Positions 1 through 7,883 of a stretch of 48,344 nucleotides of DNA are shown here, one piece after another. Numbering within the stretch: position 1 is the stretch's first letter; every line of letters starts with the position of its first letter. The DNA is from Photobacterium pectinilyticum. Its GTDB lineage: Bacteria; Pseudomonadota; Gammaproteobacteria; Enterobacterales; Vibrionaceae. Position numbers and translations under genes: made by a program. The stretch covers positions 1-48,344 of the forward strand of contig NZ_JANEYT010000038.1 in assembly GCF_024357955.1 (NCBI RefSeq), written 5' to 3'. Below the pieces are notes generated by a model. The model made no database searches and was not told the DNA's origin. It saw only the letters and a program-made list of their open reading frames with translations.

Positions 1-122
1 TATCCACGTTCAGTGCTCTATATTCCTAGCCGATATCCATTGAGATATAAGCGCTAGTGCTTAACCGAATGGCATTAGTCATAAGGACGGCTTTTGTCAT
101 GTATTTATGACCGTGAAGGGGG

Positions 123-839
123 CTATGCAGCAAGCGAAGAAAACGCTGTTTTTCGCTCATTAAAGCGCTCAACTAAGTCATCGATAGCTTCTTGGCTGTA
201 CGGCTTCAAGCCACTCATTAGCATACGCTTACGGCCTGTACCAACCACTTCACCACTTTCTTTAAAGTGGAAGTTAAGCGTAACACTGCCGCGCTTACCT
301 TCAACGTCGATTTGTGATTCAGCGAGATCGACCGTAGGAGCGGTAAGATCTAATCGATCAAAATTAAGCTCCATGCTCTCGTAGATCACCAGCGGACGCG
401 CAGTATTGATCATGATATCTTTAGATTTCATCAAAGGCACCATGATGTGCGGGAAGTTCATCCCCGAGAATTGAACATAGTTTTTAGTGACTTGTTCAAT
501 AAGGGTTTTATCGGTGTTGATATCACCTTCACGGGTAACATGAAGGTATTCTTTACCTGCATCGTCAACAATCGCAAAATCATTGAAGCAGCTGTGGTGC
601 GCTTTCAATCCGACACCATCGTTGATCATGCCGGCAAATTCGAATCGCATTTTCTTGCTGATGCCCGCACGGGAAAGCACAACAGAAAATAAAAGATCAC
701 CAGGGACGCAGAAGCGTTTGTTATCTTCATCATGAATGGGATTGAAATCGCCAGCGATTTTTTTTGCAAAGTGACTCGCTTGCTCACGGGTAAAGCTGAA
801 TACACCATTCTTTTCTAGGTAATATGAATCTAAAAACAT
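123..839 (-). CDS. DUF3581 family protein
   Basis: The 238-residue protein is recognised as the DUF3581 family of Vibrio and related gammaproteobacteria from its N-terminal segment (FTREQASHFAKKIAGDFNP, then a segment ending FCVPGDLLFS). The GDFNPIH stretch resembles the dehydratase (MaoC/hot-dog) active-site segment, so a hot-dog fold acting on a thioester is possible, but no reaction is established. There is no signal peptide or membrane segment, so it should be cytoplasmic. It is transcribed alone: a 684-base gene-free stretch lies upstream and the window edge downstream. The ATG at 839 gives the full family length. Confidence 0.8.
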   Translation of the reverse strand: MFLDSYYLEKNGVFSFTREQASHFAKKIAGDFNPIHDEDNKRFCVPGDLLFSVVLSRAGISKKMRFEFAGMINDGVGLKAHHSCFNDFAIVDDAGKEYLHVTREGDINTDKTLIEQVTKNYVQFSGMNFPHIMVPLMKSKDIMINTARPLVIYESMELNFDRLDLTAPTVDLAESQIDVEGKRGSVTLNFHFKESGEVVGTGRKRMLMSGLKPYSQEAIDDLVERFNERKTAFSSLAA

Positions 840-1365
840 GCTTAACGTACTGATAGTGGGTTAATTAAACTGTCACCTATTCTACCCGATATCTTCATAT
901 TAAATGGTCTAGCCAGTGGAAAATGCTAAAGCAGACTTAAAAGAAATCAGGTGATAGTGACTCGAATCAACTTGGAGACTGGATGATTATCACCCCAAAT
1001 CACTAAGATTGATTACATATGTCACACTTATGATAGCTAGTATAGCGCGCAAATATTTTTTTAGTGCAACTTACTACATAATTTTGTACCATTGTTCAAA
1101 ACGGCAGTAATACAATAACATACAAATCATTATCAATAATGATAAAAGTCGTTTAATACCTCGTTGATAAGCAAAGATTCAGTTTCTGGCTTAGCTTTGA
1201 AAACCGGTATACAGACAGGTTGTCAGTAATTGACGAACGATGGCTAGGTTACTTTATCTGAGCAATTCCAAGATGCTATGTATAGGCTAAACACCGAAGT
1301 ACGTAGCACAATAAACCATCTTCTAGACGTGTAGAAGCTCAGGAAAAATAAAGTAGCACGGAAGC
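840..1365. other. gene-free stretch with a Fur-box-like palindrome
   Basis: No supported gene lies here. The stretch must hold the promoter of the DUF3581 gene, read leftward. The clearest structure is a perfect palindrome at 1126-1143 (ATCATTAT, CA, ATAATGAT), which has the base composition of a Fur box but does not match the 7-1-7 Fur consensus exactly. Confidence 0.4.
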
Positions 1366-1420
1366 TGCAAAAAAATAAGCACTCAGTAAACGGTGGCTTA
1401 AACGCCGTTTGCTGAGTGCT
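1366..1420 (-). terminator. terminator of the tup-mob-moe operon
   Basis: A 16-bp stem with one G-U pair (arms 1378-1393 and 1405-1420) encloses an 11-base loop. Read on the minus strand it is followed by TTATTTTTTTG. It lies about 100 bases past the stop of mobB/moeA, so it should end that operon. The plus strand has no T run after the stem. Confidence 0.8.
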
Positions 1421-1523
1421 CATAATAAAACGGATAACGTTGTTTTGCAGCAATTCTCTCAGGTTGGTAGCCTCTGCTACTGTATATCTTCAGAGCAGAG
1501 ACCTTCCTTACCCCTTCAACCGC

Positions 1524-3293
1524 TTATATACGGTTTTCCAACGGAATTACTCGCACTTTCTCACCAACCTCTACACCCGGCTGTTCAGGCAAGATCTCGA
1601 TCAGGCAGTTGGCTTCGCTCATTGAGCGCAAAATTCCCGAACCTTGTTTACCGGCGCTTCTTACCGTCAGGCGACCATTGGCATCAATACCAAAAATACC
1701 ACGGCTGTATTCTGTTCTCCCGGGACGAGAGCGAAGCTGTTCTTCTGCAACAGCATGAAAGAATGGTGCCTGCCAATCAGGTATACCCTGTAGCCTACGA
1801 ATTGCTGGCTCGACGAATTGCATGAAAGCAACCATAACCGCGACAGGGTTGCCCGGCAGACCGAAGAAAGGCGTGGTATCAATATGACCGAAAGCGAGAG
1901 GGCGACCTGGTCTCATATTGATACGCCAGAAATTTATCTGCCCCAATTTGTCGAGAACCGTCTTGATGTAATCGGCATCACCCACCGAAACACCCCCAGA
2001 AGAGAGGATAAGATCTGCTTGCTGGCTAGCAGATGTTAGTGTGGTTTCGAGTGCTTGTTCACTGTCTTCGATGATCCCTAGATCAATCACCTCACAACCG
2101 ATTTTGCTTAGTATGGCATGCAAGGTATAGCGATTTGAGTCATAAATACAGTTCGGTTTTTGTGCCTCTCCTGGATGCTGAACTTCATCACCGGTAGAGA
2201 ACATAGCCACTTTAACTTGCGGGCGGATAGTCACGAAATCCAGCCCCAGCGAGGCGATCATACCCAGCTCTGGTGCCGTGATTTGTGTTCCAGCCTGGAC
2301 CGCTGCTTGACCGATGGCTAAGTCTTCGCCTGCTTGGCGGACATTTTGGCCTGGCTTTATTGCCCCCATGCTCAAGTTGAAGGTGACAGTGTCACCGTCT
2401 TGAGTCGCTTGCTCACGCATGATTACGGTGTCGGCGTTTTGCGGTACTGGTGCCCCCGTCATAATGCGAACCGATTCTCCTAAGTTCAGCGGCTGTTCGT
2501 AGCTATGGCCAGCCATTACATGCGCGATAACCTGATAACTGTCCCTGCCCAAATCATCGCTGCGAATGGCATAGCCATCCATTGCGGAATTGGTATGCTG
2601 GGGTACATTAACCGGCGATAAAATATCGTTTGCGACAATTTGTCCCAAAGCGTCTTTAAGCTTAACGGTTGTTTCAGTGGTAGGTGCGACAATCTGGGTC
2701 AAGATACGATCACGGCCTTCAGCAACCGATAACATGCCCGACGGGTTGAGATCGCTACAGTTGAGTGATTGTCCAGATTGCTGCTTGGCAAAATCGGCAA
2801 CAAACTGTGTGAGCTTGTCGAGATCATTGATATCCCATTGAGGTAAATCAGTCTTAGCCGGCACGTCAGAAGCGATAGCGATTATGTTATTGTCTTCAGG
2901 AAATAACCAAGGCTTGCCGATTTCTTCGCGGTGTAGTTCTATTTTTGGAAAGCTCAGCTTCTTGAAGCCTTCAATAAGTATGAGGTCAAGTGTGTTGAGA
3001 TCGAGCTGAGCGATTAATTGTGGCAGGCTGGCTTCTTCGTCCGGGGTCTCGGTTACCATCGCACGGCGGTAGCGAGAAGATATCAGCATTTGTGCGGCAC
3101 CCGCCTTGCGGAGGCGGTATGAGTCCTTGCCTTCTTTATCGATGTCGAAATTATGGTGGGCGTGTTTGATCACAGCGACTCGGATGCTATGTTCAACTAA
3201 TTTTGGCAGCATCGCTTCTAGCAGTGTCGTTTTACCGGTTCCGCTCCATGCGGCAAAGCCAAGTATCGGCAGGGTAGATTGAATTGGGTTCAT
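1524..3293 (-). CDS. mobB-moeA: MobB-MoeA fusion, molybdopterin cofactor assembly
   Basis: Two cofactor enzymes in one 589-residue chain. Residues about 1-165 are MobB, a GTP-binding adaptor of guanine-dinucleotide cofactor synthesis, with the P-loop WSGTGKTT near residues 16-23. Residues about 185-589 are MoeA, which inserts molybdate (or tungstate) into adenylylated molybdopterin. MoeA features visible are SAMDGYAI near the start of the domain, [11 protein letters not shown] in the middle and [10 protein letters not shown] toward the end. The start codon overlaps the mobA stop by four bases (ATGA), which implies translational coupling. It is the last gene of the tup operon. Such fusions are known in marine gammaproteobacteria. 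The length is the sum of both families, so neither part looks truncated. Confidence 0.93.
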   Translation of the reverse strand: MNPIQSTLPILGFAAWSGTGKTTLLEAMLPKLVEHSIRVAVIKHAHHNFDIDKEGKDSYRLRKAGAAQMLISSRYRRAMVTETPDEEASLPQLIAQLDLNTLDLILIEGFKKLSFPKIELHREEIGKPWLFPEDNNIIAIASDVPAKTDLPQWDINDLDKLTQFVADFAKQQSGQSLNCSDLNPSGMLSVAEGRDRILTQIVAPTTETTVKLKDALGQIVANDILSPVNVPQHTNSAMDGYAIRSDDLGRDSYQVIAHVMAGHSYEQPLNLGESVRIMTGAPVPQNADTVIMREQATQDGDTVTFNLSMGAIKPGQNVRQAGEDLAIGQAAVQAGTQITAPELGMIASLGLDFVTIRPQVKVAMFSTGDEVQHPGEAQKPNCIYDSNRYTLHAILSKIGCEVIDLGIIEDSEQALETTLTSASQQADLILSSGGVSVGDADYIKTVLDKLGQINFWRINMRPGRPLAFGHIDTTPFFGLPGNPVAVMVAFMQFVEPAIRRLQGIPDWQAPFFHAVAEEQLRSRPGRTEYSRGIFGIDANGRLTVRSAGKQGSGILRSMSEANCLIEILPEQPGVEVGEKVRVIPLENRI

Positions 3294-3874
3294 AATGCTT
3301 GTCCGAATTGTTCTAGTTCTTCAGGCGTATTGAGGTTCACAAATGCATTGGGTTGATCACTGAAATCAACGGTGATCATGTTGCACTGGCGATAGAGCAA
3401 AATGATTTTTCGGTCGCCATTTTCTAAAAACTGCTCAAGTTTGGGCAAAATTCGGCGGTTAACCAGCGTGACGACCGGTTGGATATGTTCGCCGTCATGA
3501 GCTACCGCTATATCGGTATTGCCATCGCAGGCGTTGCTCATTCTGGAGACGAGATCGGCGGGTAGAGCCGGGCAGTCGCAAGGTACAAAGCCTACCCACT
3601 CAGTATCAAGATGATGCAGAGCGGCGTGCATACCACCGAGGGGGCCAGGGTAATTCTTGATGTGATCACCAAACACCGTACCGTATTGGCGATAGGTGTC
3701 TTGATTTCGGTTCGCGTTGATAGTGATAGAGGAGGTTTGTGTACCAAGGATGTCGATGACATGTTCTATCATTGCTCGCCCAGCAAGCGTGACGAGTCCT
3801 TTGTCATTTCCACCCATTCGGCTAGCTTGGCCGCCAGCCAAAATGACCCAGCTTGTGTTATCCGGCGTAGGCAT
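3290..3874 (-). CDS. mobA: Molybdenum cofactor guanylyltransferase MobA
   Basis: MobA transfers GMP from GTP to molybdopterin, giving the guanine dinucleotide cofactor used by formate dehydrogenases and other DMSO-reductase-family enzymes. The nucleotide-binding signature [18 protein letters not shown] lies close to the N terminus and [10 protein letters not shown] follows in the middle, both typical. I chose the ATG at 3874 (protein begins MPTPDNTSW, 194 residues). The frame stays open to 3919, but that extension lies inside tupC and has no similarity to the family. The gene overlaps the tupC 3' end by 17 bases and mobB/moeA by four, so the three genes are tightly coupled. Confidence 0.92.
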   Translation of the reverse strand: MPTPDNTSWVILAGGQASRMGGNDKGLVTLAGRAMIEHVIDILGTQTSSITINANRNQDTYRQYGTVFGDHIKNYPGPLGGMHAALHHLDTEWVGFVPCDCPALPADLVSRMSNACDGNTDIAVAHDGEHIQPVVTLVNRRILPKLEQFLENGDRKIILLYRQCNMITVDFSDQPNAFVNLNTPEELEQFGQAL

Positions 3875-4565
3875 ATTTGTTATTGTCCTCGTCAACGAGC
3901 TGTAGATCAGCGCGTTCAATAAGTTGAGAGTCTGAAATAGTCCATTGGCGACGACACAGCTCAGTTAGCGCATTCTTTTGGTGGCTGGTGATGACTAAAC
4001 TGGTACCGCGCGAGAGGAGATCTTTGCACAGGATAACCAAGCGTTCGGTAGACTCTTGATCAAGGCTTGCACTGGATTCATCCATTAACAGTACGGCAGG
4101 TTTAATCACCCATGCCCGAGCCATAGCCACTCGTTGTCTTTCACCGCCAGAAAGTACAGAAATATGTTCATCGGCCAATGTTTCCAAGCCTACCATACGG
4201 AGGGCATTGATCGCTTCTGTTCGTCGGTTGCGACGATCTCGAACGGTGAATTTAAGGCCATAACAGACGTTATCAAGTACGGTCCCATCGAACATATAAG
4301 GGGTTTGATGCATATAGATCACCCCGTTGTTGGAATGGGCGCAAAATAAACGGCGTAAGATAGACGGCTTATTGAGGTTGATTGAACCTGTTGTTGGACG
4401 TTGTAATCCGCTGAGAATCTTTAGCAAGGTTGTTTTACCTACACCATTATCACCACTGAGGTAAACAGCATCTCTTGGCCCAAGAACAAGATTAGGGATG
4501 TGGAATAAGAGCCTGTCTTTGAACCTAACCGATAGGTCTGTGGCCTCGATAGAGAGTTGTGTCAT
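3858..4565 (-). CDS. tupC: Tungstate ABC transporter ATP-binding protein TupC
   Basis: The ATPase subunit of an oxyanion importer, acting with TupB and TupA. Walker A is GDNGVGKTT at residues 38-46, the ABC signature is [14 protein letters not shown] and Walker B is [12 protein letters not shown]. The ATG at 4565 is preferred because GGAG sits seven bases before it; an in-frame extension to 4613 would run into tupB. There are 13 bases between tupB and this start. The absence of the MOP regulatory domain common in ModC, together with the TupA/TupB partners, favours tungstate over molybdate. Confidence 0.88.
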   Translation of the reverse strand: MTQLSIEATDLSVRFKDRLLFHIPNLVLGPRDAVYLSGDNGVGKTTLLKILSGLQRPTTGSINLNKPSILRRLFCAHSNNGVIYMHQTPYMFDGTVLDNVCYGLKFTVRDRRNRRTEAINALRMVGLETLADEHISVLSGGERQRVAMARAWVIKPAVLLMDESSASLDQESTERLVILCKDLLSRGTSLVITSHQKNALTELCRRQWTISDSQLIERADLQLVDEDNNKYAYAG

Positions 4566-4578
4566 CAAATTCTCCGGC

Positions 4579-5280
4579 TTAGTTCGTACGCAAGTGGGCT
4601 TTACCACGCGCAACAGATAGGAAGAAGTTTAGTCCTAATGCCAAAATCAGCAGCACCATTCCCAAGGCAACGCCTTGTGCAAACGCCCCCTTAGAGCTTT
4701 CTAATGCAATGGCGGTTGGAATATTCCGTGTCGAATTGAGGATATTACCACCAACCATCATGGAGCAGCCAACTTCAGTGATCACCCGGCTAAATGCGGC
4801 AATGACTGCAGCAAGCAGAGGAAACCGGCTCTCCCACATTAGGCTCATAAAGGCCCGCGGCAAGCTGGCACCCAATGTCAGTGCTGTTTCCCATGCCCGC
4901 TTATCACTGTTTTGAAAAGCGGCATGCATCATAGACACTAATATTGGTAAACAAATCAGCATTTGTCCCAATATCATCGCTTGTTGGGTAAATAGCATCT
5001 TCCAATCGCCCAGCGGCCCGGCTCGTGAAAGTAGCATATAGAGCAACAAGCCGATCACTACAGTAGGGATCGACTGGCAAGTATTAAACAAAGACAAAAT
5101 TAGCCAACGTCCAGGGAAGCGACCATAGGCGAGGGCAAAGCTGATCAGCATGGCTGGCAATAGCACAATGCCTATTGCCAGCAGTGAAACCGAAAATGAA
5201 ACACCAACGATCCCCCATAGAGCGGTATCACCGCTCATGAGTAGTTGGATCGCTTGGTGTGTGGTTTGCCAGATATCCAT
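4579..5280 (-). CDS. tupB: Tungstate ABC transporter permease TupB
   Basis: A 233-residue inner-membrane permease with about five hydrophobic segments. The cytoplasmic coupling loop is visible as WETALTLGASLPRAF (EAA-type motif, about residues 135-149), which contacts the ATPase. TupB forms the channel for tungstate delivered by TupA. Its ATG directly follows the tupA stop codon (TAAATG), so the two are translationally coupled. The family is distinguishable from ModB mainly by its partners. Confidence 0.88.
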   Translation of the reverse strand: MDIWQTTHQAIQLLMSGDTALWGIVGVSFSVSLLAIGIVLLPAMLISFALAYGRFPGRWLILSLFNTCQSIPTVVIGLLLYMLLSRAGPLGDWKMLFTQQAMILGQMLICLPILVSMMHAAFQNSDKRAWETALTLGASLPRAFMSLMWESRFPLLAAVIAAFSRVITEVGCSMMVGGNILNSTRNIPTAIALESSKGAFAQGVALGMVLLILALGLNFFLSVARGKAHLRTN

Positions 5281-6093
5281 TTACTGAGCAATAGCATCCG
5301 CGACAAATAGCTGCTCGCCGTGTCGTTTGTAATCGTTGATCATGGCTTGCGCTTTAGAATTTACCAGCCAATCGCTAAATGACTTTGCGCCTTGGTAGTT
5401 AACGTCTGGGTAACGGCTTGGGTTAACAAGAATCACCTGATAAGGGTTGAATAGACGAGAGTCACCTTGCAGCACGATTTTTAGATCAAGTTTGTTCTGG
5501 TATGCCAGCCAAGTTCCTCGGTCAGTCAGGGTGTAGGCCTGCAACTCAGATGCCATATTCAGTGTCGGTCCCATGCCTTGGCCAACCGCTTTGTAACCAC
5601 CGAAGTTTGGTTCAATTTTGGTTTGCGCCCAAAGATCAAGCTCTTTTATGTGGGTACCGGAATCATCGCCACGGGAAACGAAGGTTTCATTATCGTTGGC
5701 AATGGTTTTAAGTGCTTTGGTGGCATCTTTAATATCGGTGATATCGGCTGGATCAGACTTAGGGCCAACAATGACAAAATCGTTGTACATCAATTTTCGA
5801 GGCAGCACGCCGAAGCCTTTCTCAACGAAAGCCGCTTCAGCTTCAGGGGCGTGGGTCATCACCAAGTCGACATCGCCATTTTCACCCATACGTAGAGACT
5901 TGCCTGTACCGGCTGCAAGCACTGCTACGGTGTAGCCAGTGTCTTTTTTAAACTCAGGTAATAGGTAGTCCAATAGGCCTGAGTGATATGTACTGGTAGT
6001 TGTTGCCAATCGCACCGTCATATTCTCTGCAGCTTGAATCGCCGCTGAAGAAGCAAGGGCCAACACAATAAGAGTCGTTTTTAATAGTTTCAT
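5281..6093 (-). CDS. tupA: Tungstate-binding periplasmic protein TupA
   Basis: The solute-binding component of the TupABC importer. Residues 1-21 are a Sec signal peptide ending AIQAA. The TTTS motif at residues 31-34, inside LATTTSTYHSGLLDYLLP, is the anion-binding signature of TupA and related tungstate-binding proteins. The 270-residue length is normal. AGGAAGACCC provides a good ribosome site before the ATG at 6093. It is the first gene of a five-gene operon that continues into cofactor biosynthesis, and a strong sigma-54 promoter lies about 100 bases upstream. Tungstate rather than molybdate specificity is inferred from family signatures. Confidence 0.9.
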   Translation of the reverse strand: MKLLKTTLIVLALASSAAIQAAENMTVRLATTTSTYHSGLLDYLLPEFKKDTGYTVAVLAAGTGKSLRMGENGDVDLVMTHAPEAEAAFVEKGFGVLPRKLMYNDFVIVGPKSDPADITDIKDATKALKTIANDNETFVSRGDDSGTHIKELDLWAQTKIEPNFGGYKAVGQGMGPTLNMASELQAYTLTDRGTWLAYQNKLDLKIVLQGDSRLFNPYQVILVNPSRYPDVNYQGAKSFSDWLVNSKAQAMINDYKRHGEQLFVADAIAQ

Positions 6094-6190
6094 GGGTCTT
6101 CCTGACTAAACGTCATTTGTCATTTATTTTATGCAAGTGAAGGGGAACTCTCCAAAGGAGATGCTCCCCATCGCTATGAACGAGTCAATA

Positions 6191-6206
6191 AGCAAATCAA
6201 GTGCCA
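6191..6206 (-). promoter_or_regulatory. Sigma-54 (-24/-12) promoter of the tup operon
   Basis: On the minus strand the sequence reads TGGCAC-TTGAT-TTGCT. This matches the sigma-54 consensus TGGCAC-N5-TTGCW at every defined position, with the invariant GG and GC ten bases apart. Transcription would begin near 6179, about 85 bases before tupA. A dedicated NtrC-type activator is encoded divergently at 6379. Confidence 0.85.
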
Positions 6207-6248
6207 ACTTAACTTGTTGCGTATAATACCTCTGGTTGAAGTTATAAG

Positions 6249-6280
6249 AGAATGATTTAAAACAAAATAAGAATCATTCT
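6249..6280. repeat. 9-bp inverted repeat in the tupA/regulator gap
   Basis: Perfect arms AGAATGATT (6249-6257) and AATCATTCT (6272-6280) are separated by 14 AT-rich bases. It sits between the sigma-54 promoter of tupA and the activator gene. It could be an operator or a weak hairpin in the activator leader; I cannot assign a factor. Confidence 0.4.
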
Positions 6281-6332
6281 TCACATTGTGTGAAAAACAT
6301 TTTGAAACATCTTTGACAGAGAGATTGGTACT

Positions 6333-6347
6333 GGGACAAAATGTCTC
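6333..6347. promoter_or_regulatory. Palindromic enhancer-like site, GGGACA-N3-TGTCTC
   Basis: The 15-mer GGGACAAAATGTCTC is an interrupted palindrome. It lies about 130 bases upstream of the tupA sigma-54 promoter, a normal distance for an upstream activating sequence, and 31 bases before the activator start codon, so it could also serve autoregulation. The twelve bases ACTGGGACAAAA that begin at 6330 recur at 23677, in front of the formate dehydrogenase ferredoxin gene. Confidence 0.6.
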
Positions 6348-6378
6348 ATCACTATAACCATAATATATATAAGTTTTT

Positions 6379-7875
6379 ATGTCTGAAAATGCGTTTGTGT
6401 CATGGTCTGCGGTATCTGCTCTGGTTGTTGATGATGAGCCAGGAATGCGCGCCATTTTGAAAAAAGCGCTGAGCAAGCAATTTGCTCAGGTTGATGTTGC
6501 AGGAAGTATTGAAGAAGCCGAAGAGCTTCGTAAACGATGCCACTTTGATCTGCTCATTGTCGATATTAATTTACCTGGCCGTTCAGGGATTGAATGGCAT
6601 GAAGCCTTCGACCCTCAGACTCGCCGTAGTGATGTGATCTTTATGACCGGCTATGCCGACTTAGACACGGCAATTAGGGCACTACGCGCTGGGGCATCAG
6701 ATTTTATCCTTAAGCCGTTTAATCTAGACCAAATGATGCAGTCGGTGCAGCGCTGTATTGAACGCCGTTTGGTCGAAAGGCAGAATTTCGCCCTGCAGCG
6801 CGATGTAGAGCGAAGTTATCCGGTTGATATTATTGGCGACGCTCACAGCACGCTGTCAATGAAAAAGCTGATTGGCCAAATAGCGCCTTCCCAAGCTGCC
6901 GTGCTGATTGAAGGTGAGTCGGGAACGGGTAAAGAGCTTGTTGCCCGTGCACTTCACCAGCTCAGTCATCGCAGTGGTCCTTTTGTTCCTCTTAACTGTG
7001 GTGCGATTGCGCCGGATTTACTCGAGAGTGAATTGTTTGGTCATGTTTCAGGCGCGTTTACCGGTGCTAAAAAAAGCCGTGAAGGGTTATTTCGGGTCGC
7101 TAACAACGGAACACTGTTCTTGGACGAAATCGGTGAAATGCCGCTTTCGATGCAGTCTTCGTTATTGCGTGCCTTGGAGCAAAAAGCTATTCGTCCGGTC
7201 GGTGCCGAACGCGAAGTGAAGATCGATGTCAGGATTGTTGCGGCGACTAACCGAAACCTTAAAGAAGAAGTGGCAGAAGGACGATTCCGTCGTGATCTGT
7301 ATTACCGTCTCAATGTGTTGACGATCGAATTACCAGCGTTACGTGAACGGCTAGATGATATTCCGGCTCTAGCGCATCACTTTACCCAGCAACTCGCCAA
7401 AGATCTTGGCTCTAAGCCGGTGAATTGGATGCATGAAGATATCAGTGCCATGCAAGCCTATGATTGGCCAGGTAACATACGAGAGCTGCGTAATATGATG
7501 GAGCGTTGCTTACTGCTGGGTAAACCTCCGGCTGATTACTGGCGGGAGTTGGCTGGTGAAGCGCCTTCAGGCTCTGATATTTCTAGTGACCCTGTCACAG
7601 ATAATAAGCAATGTCCAGGGGGTACATTATTAGCGAAAGGCTGTGAAAGCCGACAGTTTTGTCGCGGCCATGACAGTCAGAGTGGTGAAACGACGTTTTG
7701 TTATCCGAGCGATTGGACCCTGAAGGACGTGGAAAAAGCGCACATTATGCAGGTTGTTGACTCTTATGCTGGCAATAAATCGGCTGCAGCGAGACAGCTC
7801 GGTGTTGCTCGAAAAACATTGGAGCGCAAATTCAAGGAATGGGCCGATGAAGTGCTGAGTACAACAGAACAATAA
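6379..7875 (+). CDS. NtrC-family sigma-54-dependent response regulator
   Basis: A 498-residue activator with three domains. The receiver (about 1-125) has acidic residues D18/D19, phospho-acceptor D62, T90 and K112. The AAA+ domain (about 150-380) has Walker A GESGTGKE (179-186), the sigma-54 contact loop GAFTGA (225-230) and Walker B LFLDE (246-250). A Fis-type helix-turn-helix lies at 466-487. The linker between AAA+ and DNA-binding domains carries four cysteines (412, 422, 428, 441), which is unusual. The kinase gene follows after eight bases. It diverges from the tup operon, which has a sigma-54 promoter, so tup is the obvious target. The start codon has only a weak ribosome site, but no other start fits the receiver domain. 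Confidence 0.93.
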   Translation: MSENAFVSWSAVSALVVDDEPGMRAILKKALSKQFAQVDVAGSIEEAEELRKRCHFDLLIVDINLPGRSGIEWHEAFDPQTRRSDVIFMTGYADLDTAIRALRAGASDFILKPFNLDQMMQSVQRCIERRLVERQNFALQRDVERSYPVDIIGDAHSTLSMKKLIGQIAPSQAAVLIEGESGTGKELVARALHQLSHRSGPFVPLNCGAIAPDLLESELFGHVSGAFTGAKKSREGLFRVANNGTLFLDEIGEMPLSMQSSLLRALEQKAIRPVGAEREVKIDVRIVAATNRNLKEEVAEGRFRRDLYYRLNVLTIELPALRERLDDIPALAHHFTQQLAKDLGSKPVNWMHEDISAMQAYDWPGNIRELRNMMERCLLLGKPPADYWRELAGEAPSGSDISSDPVTDNKQCPGGTLLAKGCESRQFCRGHDSQSGETTFCYPSDWTLKDVEKAHIMQVVDSYAGNKSAAARQLGVARKTLERKFKEWADEVLSTTEQ

Positions 7876-7883
7876 GGTCAACG

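Noticed and set aside
1144..1377. A RyhB-like small RNA downstream of the Fur-like palindrome
   Set aside because: I found no RyhB core sequence, and the hairpin at 1378 has its T run only on the other strand.
6215..6240. Possible ModE-type operator (CGTATAA ... TTATAAG) between tupA and the regulator
   Set aside because: The two halves are not a true inverted repeat and do not match the ModE consensus; no ModE gene is in the window.
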